A DNA stretch of 63,622 nt, taken from positions 1 through 63,622 of the forward strand of contig CAYJFK010000007.1 of the NCBI GenBank assembly GCA_964369475.1, written 5' to 3'. How positions within the stretch are numbered: the first letter of the stretch is position 1; every line of letters starts with the position of its first letter. Under the pieces are notes generated by a model, which was not told the DNA's origin, ran no database searches, and saw only the letters and a list, made by a program, of their open reading frames with translations. This document shows positions 15,779 through 25,505 of this stretch, piece after piece. Source of the stretch: CAYJFK01 sp964369475 (GTDB lineage: Bacteria > Bacillota > Clostridia > Oscillospirales > Feifaniaceae). The translations under genes were made by a program, and so were the position numbers.

Positions 15779-18700
15779 ATGAAAAATAATTCAAAAATCG
15801 GCTCTTTTTTACTTATCGTTTTAATTGCTGTACTTATTGGCGGCGGTGTATATTTTGGTCTTCCGCTCTTACAAGGGGATAGTCTGCCCGTAGATGGGGC
15901 GGGGGTGCAGTATGATATTTCTTCCATGAATGTAACGGCATCGAACGAAGCGGCCGACGGTATACCGACAGAGGCAAGATTTACTCTTACGAGCGAGGAT
16001 AGCCTAACAGATGCTGAAATTCGCTCTATTGTCAAGATAGAGCCTCAGACCGAGGTCGAAATCTCGGGCAGTAGCGGAAGTTACGAGATAAAGCCTGTTG
16101 AACATCTGTCGGCAGGCAGCCTTTATAACATCTCGCTAACAGACGGCACTAGCACACGCTCCTTTGCATTTCAGACAAAAAACGAATTTGCGCTAAAGAG
16201 CGCTATACCGGGCGACATGGCAATGGACGTACCTGTCAATGCCGGAATAGAGCTTACTTTTACCAACCCGAATATTGTAAATCTTGCAGAGAGCCTAACT
16301 GTTACTCCGAGCGTAGAGGGTGAGTTTGCAAGATACGGAGATAGGTGGGTGCTAATTCCCTCCGCTCCGCTTGCCTACGACACGATATATGAAATCGAAA
16401 TAGCAAAGACTCTCGAAACGGTATCGGGTGATATTTTGCCCGAGGGTATCAGTCTTACATTTAGGACAGAGGAAAACCGGTTAGAGGCGGTTCCTCTCGA
16501 CCTTGCAAGTTATGAGCCCGAGAGCTTTACAGGGGATAGAGCTCCCGTGATCGAGTTTAGTCAAAATTATTACTCCGATGCATGGGATAATTATTTAGAG
16601 GAGTTTAAACAAAACGATTTTACAGTTGACATTCAAAAATTCAAAGACAGCGCCTCCTACGGTAGCGCTCTCGAGGCCTTCGACAACTTCCAAAAAGAGC
16701 TCAACAGCCCCAAAAACTTTAGAGTGGACGAGGAACTTTTATCTCCATACGCATCTGCCGAAACAAAGATGACCGTGACAGATGAGTGGGCTCCGTTATA
16801 CATTGTAATGCCCGCCCCTCTTGAAGCAGGTCAATATGCCGTAACGGTTTCAGGTTATGTACATGGCGACTATGTGGAATGGCAAAAGCTAATTCAGGTT
16901 TCCGACATGGCGGTATTTGCCATCAACTACGAGGGCGGTAGCACAGTTTGGGTGAACGATCCTATATCGGGTGAGCCTATGGTTGGGGCAAGTATATTTA
17001 AAAACGGCTACTCGGTAGCATCTACCGGCGAGGACGGCATAGCGACATTTACGACAGAAGGTGTTGCCGACGGCGAATTTGCCGCCATCACGGTGCAGAG
17101 CGGCAATGTGGAGTACATATACGCCGAAAATGCAATTACAGCCCCCGAAGAAACGAGCGCTTCCCACAAATACATGGGGGCAATGTACTCCGACAGGGGT
17201 ACATACCTTTCTACCGACACTATAAATGTGTGGGGCACTTTGGTTGCACGCAAGGGCGAGATGCTCGAAAATGAGTTTACATTGCGACTTCAAAGCCCTG
17301 CTGTCTATTACAGCGGAGATACCACTGATTATCCGCCAATCTTCGAAAGTACCGTAACGCTCGACGACATGGGCACATTTACGGCCGAGGTGCCTATTGA
17401 AAATTTAAGCTCTACATATTATACACTCGAACTTTCTTCGGGCGACGAGGTTATTTTATCGAGGAATATCGAGATACAGGACTACACAAAGCCGCTTTAT
17501 ATTCTCGACATCACGCAAGATGAACCCTTCCACACAACGGGCGAGAGCATAACGTTAGATTTTAGCCTAACGCTATACGATGGCACTCCCATGAAGGATT
17601 ACGAGATAATGGTAGAGCATTCGACCTCTTACGGCTCGCCTTACAAAACAGGTAACAGCATTTACACCGACGAGAGCGGCAAGGCCTCTTACAGCTTTAC
17701 CTTGGCAGACGATGTTACACACTGGCATTTGTCGACCTTCTCTGTTAAGGCAACTGCAGCAGGGCTTGAAGATTATGTGCTTACAGAGTACGAAACGATC
17801 TACCTTATGCCGAGAACTGTCATGCTCGAAGCGGAGTATGACGATACATTAAATGTAGTCGACATAATGGCTCACGAGATAGACACAAGCGAGATAGAGG
17901 CGGAATTTGAAGCCTCCAAGGGCAGTTCGAACAGAAATGTCATTGTGAATAAGCTATACGACCCCGACAATTTTAGGGGAGACAAATACACAAGTACGGC
18001 TCATGTTTCGGTTATAAAGACGACATGGACAGAGACAATATCCGACTCCCATTACGATCCGATTGAAAATGTTACGACATACGAATATGTCTACGATAGC
18101 TCCGAAGAAATTGTAGACACTGCGGTAGTTGCAATTGTAGACGGCATAGCACAGTTTGACACATCACCCTATGTTGCCGAGGAATTTGTCTCGTACAGTC
18201 TCGATGTAGAGATATTCGACATAAAGGGTCGCACGGTAAAAATGGGCTACCCGATAAACATTTCGGGCACTTCTTACACAATGTACAACTCCATGCCGGG
18301 CGATGTGATGTACAACATAATTGTAGATGGTTACGAGTACGATTACGACATTGGCGAAAGTGTTAATCTTATGATATACAATTCGTTGGAAGTCCGAAGC
18401 GGCTACCAAACCGACGAGGGCAGAAGTGTATTTCTTGTAATGCAAGAGGGGCTCTCCCGCATTATAACGACAAACGGCAACACTGCCAAGATGACATTTA
18501 CCGAGCAAGATGTGCCAAATGTAGTTGTATACGGAGCCTATTTCGATGGCAAAAACATTCACATGGCGCAATATTATATGGGAGCTCCCTCTTATCAGTA
18601 TCTAAGGTATACGGGCGAGAGTTCCGAGCTTAACATTGAAATTAAGACCGATAAAACAGAATATGCACCCGGTGATACCGTTCGGGCAGAGGTTTCTGTT

Positions 18701-20773
18701 ACCGACAAAAACGGCATACCGAGACCTGCCACTCTTTTGCTAAGTGTCGTTGACGAGGCGGCCTTTGCGGTTGACCCGAACTACTTTGATCTACTCGGCA
18801 AGATTTATGGCTCTGTGTGGTTTCCGAGGGTCGACACTCATGTATCCTATATCCACCACAACGAAAACTTTATTGGCGGTGAAGGCGGCGGCGGAGATGA
18901 GGCAAGTAGCGGCATTAGAGATGATTTTTCCGACAACCCTGCATTTGTTACGATAAAGACAGATCAAAGCGGTATTGGAAGCACTTCTTTTACACTTGCA
19001 GATAGCGTTACAAGTTGGCGCATAACAGCGCTTGCTGTTGGCGAAAAGGAGATCGGTATTGGCCCTCTTGCGGGGCAAAAGGAGGTAAATGTCACCTCTA
19101 CCCTCCCCTTCTTTGCCGACATTCTTCACAGCGACAGATACCTATCGAGCGATGACATTTCGGTATCACTAAGAAGCTTTGGAAGCGAGCTTACAGTAGA
19201 CGACAGTGTATCTTATGCGGCAGAGCTTATTGGCGGCGGAAACTCTGTTACTAAGACAATTTCGGCACATGGATACAGCGATGCGATACTAAACTTCGGC
19301 AAGATGGAGGCAGGCACATATACTCTTAATGTTTCGGCACTGTGGGGCGATGTTAGCGATGCTTTAGAGATCAAGTTCGAGGTCGTCGACAACCTTTCTT
19401 CTGCCTACATGTCTAAAGAGGTAACAGCGACAGGGCTTGCTACTATCGAATCGCTATCCTACCCCGTTGTTTTGACATTTGCCGACAACGACAACTCGGC
19501 CTATTACAGTGCTTTGCATTTCCTTGCAGGCGAACATAGCGGCAGGTCCGATAAAAATGTAGCGGCATGGTATGCTGGCAACATGCTGCTTGAGCATTAC
19601 GATGGGGTCTACAAAGAACCTGTTAAGCCAACTGTCAACAGCTCGACGAGCGGTGTTATGCTTTTCCCATACAGCAAGGGAGATGTAAAGCTAACCGCAC
19701 TTATGGCGGCGACAGCGCCCGACTTTTTCTCGAGTAGCGATTTGGCAGGCTCGCTTTACAATGTGCTAAATGACGACAAATCAACTGCCGATCAGGTAGC
19801 ATATGCCTATATGGGTCTTGCGGCACTTCGTGAGCCTGTACTGCTTGAAGTGAGAAACTTTGCGGCAAACCCGACAGGGCTTGAAGAGGAACAACTGCTC
19901 GTTTTAGGTACAGCCCTACTTCTCGTTGGAGACGATAGCGGAGCGGCGGCACTATATAACGACATTATATCTCCAAAGCTAATCAGAGAGGGCTCTTACA
20001 CCCATTATGAAGGGGCTGACAGAGACGAAACGGTAAGCATGACAGCCCTTGCACTAATGCTATCCTCGACTGCGACAGATAGGACAGATGCAAACGGAAT
20101 GCTCTCTTATCTAATGCAAAACAAGGGCGAGACGGTAGCTGTAAACCTTGAGATGCTCTACTACTTGCAAAAAATCGGTGCTCCGATGTCGGGTGCAAAC
20201 TCTGTTACGATGAATATTGAGGGTAGTGACGTAGATATTCCAATGGAAAATGGGCTTGGTAGCATACCACTTTCCAAGTCTCAGCTCGAAAGCGCAACGG
20301 TAGCACTGCCCGAGGGCATAACAATAATGGCAAAGTACGAGGGTGTGCCCACTACAACGGACGATAATTTATCTATTGTAAAGAGCTTTAGTACAGACAG
20401 CGCAGAGGAAGTTTCACTTCTTGGCGAGTTTGTAACATTCACGCTCGATGCCAAGGTAGAGGGCGATCTCTACGACGGTAGCTACACAATAACCGATACA
20501 CTTCCTGCCAACATGCGCTTTATATCGCTTGCAGAGGGCGACAACTACTCCAACAGGTGGCACCTTGTATCGGAAGACGGTGACACTCTGACCTTTAGGT
20601 TCTACGTCGGCTACGAGGACGGATTTGACGGCATAGTACCTCCCATAAGCTACACTGCACGTGTTGTGCTGGACGGCAACTACAAAGTTCCAAGTGCAAC
20701 AATTATAAACGAAACAAGCGGTGGTATAGCAATATCGGAGACCGATGTTTTTTCATCAAACTTATCAGAATAA
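15779..20773 (+). CDS. alpha-2-macroglobulin-like surface protein
   Basis: 1664 aa. A membrane anchor (about 8-30) without a lipobox cysteine holds a large outer part. A bacterial Ig-like domain (AIPGDMAMDVPVNAGIELTF, about 140-235) comes first. Later the MG domains of the alpha-2-macroglobulin family are recognisable: a carboxypeptidase-like strand set near 395-425, SYSFTLADDVTHWHLSTFSV, LLLSVVDEAAFAV and, after a Gly-rich bait-like loop (about 1030-1045), STSFTLADSVTSWRITALA. The toroid domain follows, but the thioester motif CxEQ is absent. The C-terminus resembles DUF11-type repeats. Relatives trap proteases. No penicillin-binding protein 1C partner is nearby. GGAGGG precedes the ATG. Confidence 0.88.
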   Translation: MKNNSKIGSFLLIVLIAVLIGGGVYFGLPLLQGDSLPVDGAGVQYDISSMNVTASNEAADGIPTEARFTLTSEDSLTDAEIRSIVKIEPQTEVEISGSSGSYEIKPVEHLSAGSLYNISLTDGTSTRSFAFQTKNEFALKSAIPGDMAMDVPVNAGIELTFTNPNIVNLAESLTVTPSVEGEFARYGDRWVLIPSAPLAYDTIYEIEIAKTLETVSGDILPEGISLTFRTEENRLEAVPLDLASYEPESFTGDRAPVIEFSQNYYSDAWDNYLEEFKQNDFTVDIQKFKDSASYGSALEAFDNFQKELNSPKNFRVDEELLSPYASAETKMTVTDEWAPLYIVMPAPLEAGQYAVTVSGYVHGDYVEWQKLIQVSDMAVFAINYEGGSTVWVNDPISGEPMVGASIFKNGYSVASTGEDGIATFTTEGVADGEFAAITVQSGNVEYIYAENAITAPEETSASHKYMGAMYSDRGTYLSTDTINVWGTLVARKGEMLENEFTLRLQSPAVYYSGDTTDYPPIFESTVTLDDMGTFTAEVPIENLSSTYYTLELSSGDEVILSRNIEIQDYTKPLYILDITQDEPFHTTGESITLDFSLTLYDGTPMKDYEIMVEHSTSYGSPYKTGNSIYTDESGKASYSFTLADDVTHWHLSTFSVKATAAGLEDYVLTEYETIYLMPRTVMLEAEYDDTLNVVDIMAHEIDTSEIEAEFEASKGSSNRNVIVNKLYDPDNFRGDKYTSTAHVSVIKTTWTETISDSHYDPIENVTTYEYVYDSSEEIVDTAVVAIVDGIAQFDTSPYVAEEFVSYSLDVEIFDIKGRTVKMGYPINISGTSYTMYNSMPGDVMYNIIVDGYEYDYDIGESVNLMIYNSLEVRSGYQTDEGRSVFLVMQEGLSRIITTNGNTAKMTFTEQDVPNVVVYGAYFDGKNIHMAQYYMGAPSYQYLRYTGESSELNIEIKTDKTEYAPGDTVRAEVSVTDKNGIPRPATLLLSVVDEAAFAVDPNYFDLLGKIYGSVWFPRVDTHVSYIHHNENFIGGEGGGGDEASSGIRDDFSDNPAFVTIKTDQSGIGSTSFTLADSVTSWRITALAVGEKEIGIGPLAGQKEVNVTSTLPFFADILHSDRYLSSDDISVSLRSFGSELTVDDSVSYAAELIGGGNSVTKTISAHGYSDAILNFGKMEAGTYTLNVSALWGDVSDALEIKFEVVDNLSSAYMSKEVTATGLATIESLSYPVVLTFADNDNSAYYSALHFLAGEHSGRSDKNVAAWYAGNMLLEHYDGVYKEPVKPTVNSSTSGVMLFPYSKGDVKLTALMAATAPDFFSSSDLAGSLYNVLNDDKSTADQVAYAYMGLAALREPVLLEVRNFAANPTGLEEEQLLVLGTALLLVGDDSGAAALYNDIISPKLIREGSYTHYEGADRDETVSMTALALMLSSTATDRTDANGMLSYLMQNKGETVAVNLEMLYYLQKIGAPMSGANSVTMNIEGSDVDIPMENGLGSIPLSKSQLESATVALPEGITIMAKYEGVPTTTDDNLSIVKSFSTDSAEEVSLLGEFVTFTLDAKVEGDLYDGSYTITDTLPANMRFISLAEGDNYSNRWHLVSEDGDTLTFRFYVGYEDGFDGIVPPISYTARVVLDGNYKVPSATIINETSGGIAISETDVFSSNLSE

Positions 20774-20775
20774 TA

Positions 20776-21112
20776 AAGAGAGAGCCTCACACCAATAGGT
20801 GTGAGGCTCAGCTTGGAGAAAAAGTGTTTTCTCCAAGCTGAAGAAATCAGCTAAAGCTGATTTTAACGCCCTCGGGGCGGGAATTTAACGCCAGAGGGCA
20901 CCCTAATGGTGCCCCCTCGCCGCTCCCCCACCTTCCGAAGGGGCTTGATTTTATGTTTTTCTCCAGCCTGAGCCTCACACCAATAGGTGTGAGGCTCTCT
21001 CTTTGGGAAAAAGTGTTTTCTCCAAGCTGATTATACCGCCCTCGGGGTAGGATTTTAACGCCAGAGGGCACCCTGATGGTGGCCCCCTCTCCGCTACACT
21101 ACCTTTGAGACA
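20776..21112. repeat. hairpin-array intergenic repeat, copy C (two tandem units)
   Basis: Two related units follow each other (about 20782-20969 and 20970-21112). Each has a stem with loop AATA (20782-20809 and 20970-20997, identical 12-bp arms), a G/C-rich AGTG-loop stem (20810-20839, 13 bp; degenerate in unit two), and GCCCTCGGGG followed by a GGGCACC/GGTGCCC stem. Unit one also has AAATCAGC/GCTGATTT (20844-20863) and CCTTCCGAAGG. The first stems may also end the macroglobulin transcript. An open frame on the minus strand here is accidental. Confidence 0.8.
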
Positions 21113-21147
21113 CTTTAGATTATACATTTCGAATATGCGGTTAAATC

Positions 21148-21186
21148 AAAAAAAGGCTGTTACAATAATTGTAACAGCCTTTTTGA
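21148..21186. terminator. bidirectional terminator
   Basis: A 13-bp stem (21154-21166 with 21168-21180) flanked by A-run and T-run. It serves the leftward P-loop gene, whose stop codon is at 21192-21194, and anything reading rightward from the macroglobulin gene. Confidence 0.85.
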
Positions 21187-21191
21187 TTTAA

Positions 21192-21608
21192 CTATTGGTT
21201 TACAATATACTTGTGGAGAGCGGCCGGAATTTCTTCAAGTCCTGCCGATACAGAGACAATAACATTTGTATCGTGCGCTACGCTCTGTTTTTCAACTTCC
21301 TCGAAGAAAGCTGTCATTGCTGCATCGTCCTTGCCGCAAATCTTTGTTATGGAGTCTACAAAGATTTCTGTGCAGTCGTAGTCGCCCGCCATAATGCCTG
21401 CAAGGAAACCAAAGAACTTGTCGTAGCCGTCCACACTGTATTCAACAGCACGTACTAGGCGAACATCTGTCTTAATCTCATACTTTAAGGAGTCGTTCTT
21501 TTCTATGCAAACGACATTCCCCTTACTGTTTTTCTTTGCCTCGTTGACCATCTCAACAAGTAGTTTTGTCTTGCCCGAACCCTTTTTACCGATAATTAAC
21601 TTAATCAT
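21192..21608 (-). CDS. small P-loop ATP-binding protein
   Basis: 138 aa. Walker A GKKGSGKTK at 8-16; a Walker B-like stretch TEIFVDSITKI near 80-90; then a helix with FFEEVEKQSVAHDTNVIVSVSA, as in P-loop ATPases. It matches a conserved single-domain Clostridia family of unknown role, sometimes labelled PilT-like. No DNA-binding part, no membrane segment. It has its own promoter and terminator, so it is a single-gene unit. Function unknown; the ATPase fold is clear. Confidence 0.8.
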   Translation of the reverse strand: MIKLIIGKKGSGKTKLLVEMVNEAKKNSKGNVVCIEKNDSLKYEIKTDVRLVRAVEYSVDGYDKFFGFLAGIMAGDYDCTEIFVDSITKICGKDDAAMTAFFEEVEKQSVAHDTNVIVSVSAGLEEIPAALHKYIVNQ

Positions 21609-21656
21609 TGCAAAACCTCCCGTACAATTTTTTATTTTGGTTTTACCGTTGTTATC

Positions 21657-21685
21657 ATTATACAGGACTTTACAGGATATTTCAA
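21657..21685 (-). promoter_or_regulatory. promoter of the small P-loop gene
   Basis: On the minus strand TTGAAA (21680-21685), 17-bp spacer, TATAAT (21657-21662). Leader about 40 nt. Confidence 0.8.
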
Positions 21686-21856
21686 CTCAAAATTTGCAAA
21701 AGATGAAATAAAATTCATTTTCAGTAGTGCAAACAGTATTTTCAACACATTTACAAAGTTGTCTATCATACCGAGTTTCTCCCTTGTAACGTGAGTTAAT
21801 GCTTCGTTTTTTCTACCGACTACCTGTCTTTAGACCGCTTAGTTACCTATGCTATT

Positions 21857-22531
21857 TCATATTGCTGTCATAGAAACCGTAACCATGTCGTCTGCCAGCA
21901 TTGCAGATAGCACGACAGGATACTGCGATGTGTTTATAAACCTAAAATCCAAAGACCCGTAATAGATCGTTGCGTCCATTCCGTCTTCTATATAGTCGAC
22001 AGGCAAGCTGTGCTCATGACGTTCTGTAATCTCGAATCCCGCCGCAAGAGCCGCTTGATACAAGGTCGTCGAGAGCTGGCATATTCCGCCGCCATATTGT
22101 TTTTCGTGTTCTTCCCCAATAAAGATTGTGGCCTCCATATAACCCTTCTCGGGAGTTCTGGGGCCTACTACCTCGTTAAAGGAAAACTCTGCACCGGGCT
22201 CTATAACATAACCCTCGACAGCCTTACAGGCAATCTCGAGGTTTTTCAGACGACCCGGAGTATAGTCGTATATCCCTGTCGAGTATCTCGAAAGCTCCAT
22301 CGGGAGCGCAGGAGTTTCAATGGGAGTCTCTGCTACAAGCTCGGGAGTATCGGGCACTACAAACTGCTCGATGTCCTGAGATGTGTTATCGTCGGGACGT
22401 TCGATCTTCCTTGTCTCCTTTGTAGGTGCGGCAGGTTGCGAAAACTCTGTCGGAATGTCCGAACTCGGCGAGCAGGCTATAAGCGAGCCAGCCGCTACCG
22501 CCACTGCTATCATTTTTATAAAATTTGCCAT
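21857..22531 (-). CDS. VanW family lipoprotein
   Basis: 224 aa. Signal peptide with lipobox LIAC (Cys20), a polar linker of about 60 residues, then the VanW domain (about 80-224) with YSTGIYDYTPGRLKNLEIA, PGAEFSFNEVVGPRT and the hallmark GGGICQLSTTLYQAALAAG. VanW proteins sit at the cell surface in Clostridia; the biochemical role is unknown though the name comes from vancomycin resistance clusters. No van genes are nearby. ATG 22531 is chosen over an in-frame start 6 codons earlier because GGAGG lies 9 bp before it and the signal peptide begins there. Confidence 0.92.
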   Translation of the reverse strand: MANFIKMIAVAVAAGSLIACSPSSDIPTEFSQPAAPTKETRKIERPDDNTSQDIEQFVVPDTPELVAETPIETPALPMELSRYSTGIYDYTPGRLKNLEIACKAVEGYVIEPGAEFSFNEVVGPRTPEKGYMEATIFIGEEHEKQYGGGICQLSTTLYQAALAAGFEITERHEHSLPVDYIEDGMDATIYYGSLDFRFINTSQYPVVLSAMLADDMVTVSMTAI

Positions 22532-22621
22532 TTCTTCACACCTCCACATTTATTTTTTGCAGTGCAAAGAAATTTACTACTCTTTATTTTTTACAAAAAT
22601 GCAAATTGTAGCCACAAAAAG

Positions 22622-22650
22622 TTGTTATTTCTCCGGTTTTATTATATAAT
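22622..22650 (+). promoter_or_regulatory. promoter of the MATE exporter
   Basis: TTGTTA (22622-22627), 17-bp spacer, TATAAT (22645-22650). The transcript would start about 23 bp before the ATG. Confidence 0.75.
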
Positions 22651-22679
22651 TCTTTTTATATTATCTAAAGGAGGGCTGT

Positions 22680-24059
22680 ATGGAAAATATTAATACAAAA
22701 AACAAAATAAAAAACATGCTCTCCGATCGGGAGTTTTTTAATATACTCTTTAAAATATCCATTCCGATCGTTATCCAATTTTTTCTTGTCTCCTCTTTAA
22801 ACATGATAGATACATTCATGATAGGAAGGGTTGGCGAGGTCGAGGTTGCGGCGGTCGGGGCGGCCAATAGGTACTACTTTCTTTTTTCCCTTACAGTTTC
22901 GGGAATATCGAACGGTTGTTCGGTCTTTATGGCGCAGTATCACGGCAGAGGCGATACCGTTGGTATTCGCAGGGTTATGGGGGCAAGCTATATATCGACG
23001 ATGACCGTTGCAACATTTTTTACCCTTACAGCGCTTGCCTTTCCACAGGCCATTCCCGATATTTTTTCAAACGATGCCGCCTTGATAAATGTAAGTGCGC
23101 AGTATCTTACCGTCGTTGTGATAGGCTACATTTTTAACAGCATAACAATAGCTTCCAACGGTGTAATGAGATGCATAGGGCAGACAAAAATGCCAATGAT
23201 TATTAGTATCTTTGCCATTTCGACAAATATTATTTTAAACTACATTTTTATCTTCGGCAAACTGGGACTTCCTCCAATGGGTGTGACAGGCGCAGCCCTT
23301 GCAACGGTAATAGCTCGAGTATCCGAGTGCTCTCTTATGCTTATATGCGTTTTTTCGGCAAAAACGGGGCTACGTGGCAAGCTGCGTGAGTTTTTTGATT
23401 TTAACAAAATTTTTATATCTGACTTGGTAAAAAAATGCACCCCCATTGTTATAAACGAGTGCTTTTATGCCCTTGGGACGTGGATGTACACTGTGGCATA
23501 CGGCATTGTCGGAACATCGGCCCTTGCCTCGGCGCAGATTGCGCAATCTACCTTTGACATGTTTCTTGTCTTTAGCTTTGGCCTGTCCTCCTCCTCGCTC
23601 GTTATAATCGGCAACACGGTAGGTTCAGGCCATGAAGCAAAGGCGAGGGAATACGGCTGGCGGCTTTCGGTTTTGTCCTTTTTTGTCGGCCTCGTTATGG
23701 GTACACTTCTTGTATTCTCAGCACCGTTTATTGTATCTTTCTTTGCAGTATCACAAAGCACCGCTGTAACTACAGTTAACCTAATGCGTATATTTGGGCT
23801 TTTTAGCGCCTTTAACTGCTGCTCTGTCGCCATGATTGTCGGCATATTCAGAGGTGCAGGAGATGCTGTTTTTGCCCTTAAAGCAGAAATCGGTGCAGTC
23901 TGGCTTGTCGCCATACCCTTGGCCCTTACAGGGGCATACATATTCCACCTACCGGCCGAGGGAGTGGGGCTTTTGATTCAAACCGACATCATGACCAAGT
24001 TTATAGTTGCCACCCATCATTTTAAAAAGGGCAACTGGATACACAGAGTAGCGAGATAA
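22680..24059 (+). CDS. MATE family efflux transporter
   Basis: 459 aa with about 12 hydrophobic helices, matching MATE exporters (NorM/DinF type) that use H+ or Na+ gradients to expel drugs or metabolites. Motifs: FNILFKISIPIVIQFFLV at the start, MIDTFMIGRVGEVEVAAVG in helices 1-2, GASYISTMTVATF, and in the second half SAQIAQSTFDMFLVFSFGLSSSSLVIIGNTVG. It has its own promoter and a bidirectional terminator downstream. AAAGGAGG lies 5 bp before the ATG. The substrate is unknown. Confidence 0.93.
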   Translation: MENINTKNKIKNMLSDREFFNILFKISIPIVIQFFLVSSLNMIDTFMIGRVGEVEVAAVGAANRYYFLFSLTVSGISNGCSVFMAQYHGRGDTVGIRRVMGASYISTMTVATFFTLTALAFPQAIPDIFSNDAALINVSAQYLTVVVIGYIFNSITIASNGVMRCIGQTKMPMIISIFAISTNIILNYIFIFGKLGLPPMGVTGAALATVIARVSECSLMLICVFSAKTGLRGKLREFFDFNKIFISDLVKKCTPIVINECFYALGTWMYTVAYGIVGTSALASAQIAQSTFDMFLVFSFGLSSSSLVIIGNTVGSGHEAKAREYGWRLSVLSFFVGLVMGTLLVFSAPFIVSFFAVSQSTAVTTVNLMRIFGLFSAFNCCSVAMIVGIFRGAGDAVFALKAEIGAVWLVAIPLALTGAYIFHLPAEGVGLLIQTDIMTKFIVATHHFKKGNWIHRVAR

Positions 24060-24120
24060 TCCGCAGAGGTTATTGGCGCCCTTGCAAAAACAAAGAGATA
24101 ATAAATGGCTTTAAAAAAAC

Positions 24121-24156
24121 AAACCTCCGTACACGATTAAATGTGTACGGAGGTTT
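24121..24156. terminator. bidirectional terminator between MATE and citS
   Basis: A perfect 14-bp stem (24121-24134 with 24143-24156) with 8-nt loop, A-rich before and TTTT after. It separates converging transcripts. Confidence 0.9.
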
Positions 24157-24208
24157 TAATCTTCATTTATCGCTTGAATGATAATTCAAACTTATTATAG
24201 TTTTTGTC

Positions 24209-25489
24209 TTACAGAATTTGTGTAAGCGCACCCATTAGAAGTAGGATTATAGCACCGCCTATACGGGAAGAAATAGCGGCAAAGGGCATTAGGGATAGTC
24301 TCTTAGAGGCTGTTAGGATACAAACGTCTCCCGATCCGCCAGCGTTTGCCATGCAAAGGCCTGCTGTTGTTGCGGACTCTAAGAACTTAAATCCGACAAA
24401 CTGACCGAATATTCCTGCTCCTATAAATGCAAGAACAACAGTTACAACTATTAGAATGAAGTATACAGGATCTGTTAGTGTTGTTAGGATAGCGCCAAAG
24501 TCGAGCATCGAAACACCGACAAAGAACATAAGAGCCTTCATAAGCTGTGTGCCGATAAACTGATACCAAATGCTGCAAGAGATTTCGATATCACGAGGTA
24601 CAAATTTCGAAAGCTTAACGACAACTGCAAGGATAACAAGTATTGCATAGTAGTGTAGGAATGTTACGAACTTACCAACCATGACAGCAATAAGCAGGAA
24701 TGTTCCCGACATTACAAGGCCGATACCAAGGTCGTTTAGCGATAGCTTGTGGTTTTTTTCCACTTCGTCGGGTTCTACTACCATGCCCTCGATTAGAACA
24801 CCGTCACCTGATAGCTTGGGGAATTTTTGTGCAAGGGGCAAAACAAGGCAACCCATAAGAATTGCTATTGCGTTACCAACGATTGTAGCAGGTAGGATTT
24901 GTGCGAGAATGTCGTCCGAAACAAGACCGTATGCACCTGCATAGATTTCAGCCATGGGGATAGCACCTGCGCCGACACCACCACCGATGATGGGGGCTGC
25001 TATGTACAAAATTGCCTCGGAGAAGCCGTATCCGAGCACCATTCCGAGAAGACCTGTACCGACAAATGCAAAGATGATACAACCAGCAATTGCAACAAAG
25101 TAGCGAATACCGCACTTTACAAGTGTCTTTGCGTCCATACCGAGGATAGAGCCTACGATAAGCGATGCTATGCAAAAATCAAGGAAGCCAAAGCTGCCTG
25201 TAAAGGATTTTGCAAAGTCAACGAGCTCTGGGCTAAATGCGCCGTAGTAGGAAAGAGCGGCAGAGCCTAAGATACAGACGATAGAGCCACCGCCGAGGTA
25301 CTTACCGACTATCGGTATAGCATCGCCGACAAAGAATAGAATTTCTGCACCGATTATGCCAAAAGCAAATGCACCGAGCATGTTTTGGGGTAGGTCAAAA
25401 AAGAATAGTGTTACCAGTAGTACCGCCGTACAAACGGCGAACAGCCACGCAGGCATGTTGTAGACTTTAAGTGATTTCTTGTTTTCCAT
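24209..25489 (-). CDS. citS: 2-hydroxycarboxylate transporter (CitS-like)
   Basis: 426 aa, about 11 helices, of the 2HCT family (CitS, CitP, MaeN). The two inverted repeats each carry the signature reentrant loop: IIGGGVGAGAIPMAEIY in the first half and ANAGGSGDVCILTA followed by RLSLMPFAAISSRIGGA in the second, where the Arg after the loop binds substrate carboxylate. The family moves citrate, malate or citramalate with Na+ or H+, or exchanges with product. It lies downstream of citD-citE-citF on the same strand, so citrate or a related acid is the likely substrate. AAGGAG precedes the ATG. The sequenced gap to citF is broken by an N run. Confidence 0.93.
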   Translation of the reverse strand: MENKKSLKVYNMPAWLFAVCTAVLLVTLFFFDLPQNMLGAFAFGIIGAEILFFVGDAIPIVGKYLGGGSIVCILGSAALSYYGAFSPELVDFAKSFTGSFGFLDFCIASLIVGSILGMDAKTLVKCGIRYFVAIAGCIIFAFVGTGLLGMVLGYGFSEAILYIAAPIIGGGVGAGAIPMAEIYAGAYGLVSDDILAQILPATIVGNAIAILMGCLVLPLAQKFPKLSGDGVLIEGMVVEPDEVEKNHKLSLNDLGIGLVMSGTFLLIAVMVGKFVTFLHYYAILVILAVVVKLSKFVPRDIEISCSIWYQFIGTQLMKALMFFVGVSMLDFGAILTTLTDPVYFILIVVTVVLAFIGAGIFGQFVGFKFLESATTAGLCMANAGGSGDVCILTASKRLSLMPFAAISSRIGGAIILLLMGALTQIL

Positions 25490-25505
25490 TGTTTAAACTC
25501 CTTTT

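Noticed and set aside
20847..21071. 74-codon minus-strand frame (Ser-Pro-Phe-Gly-Arg-type product)
   Set aside because: It lies wholly in the hairpin repeat; such repeats give accidental open frames.
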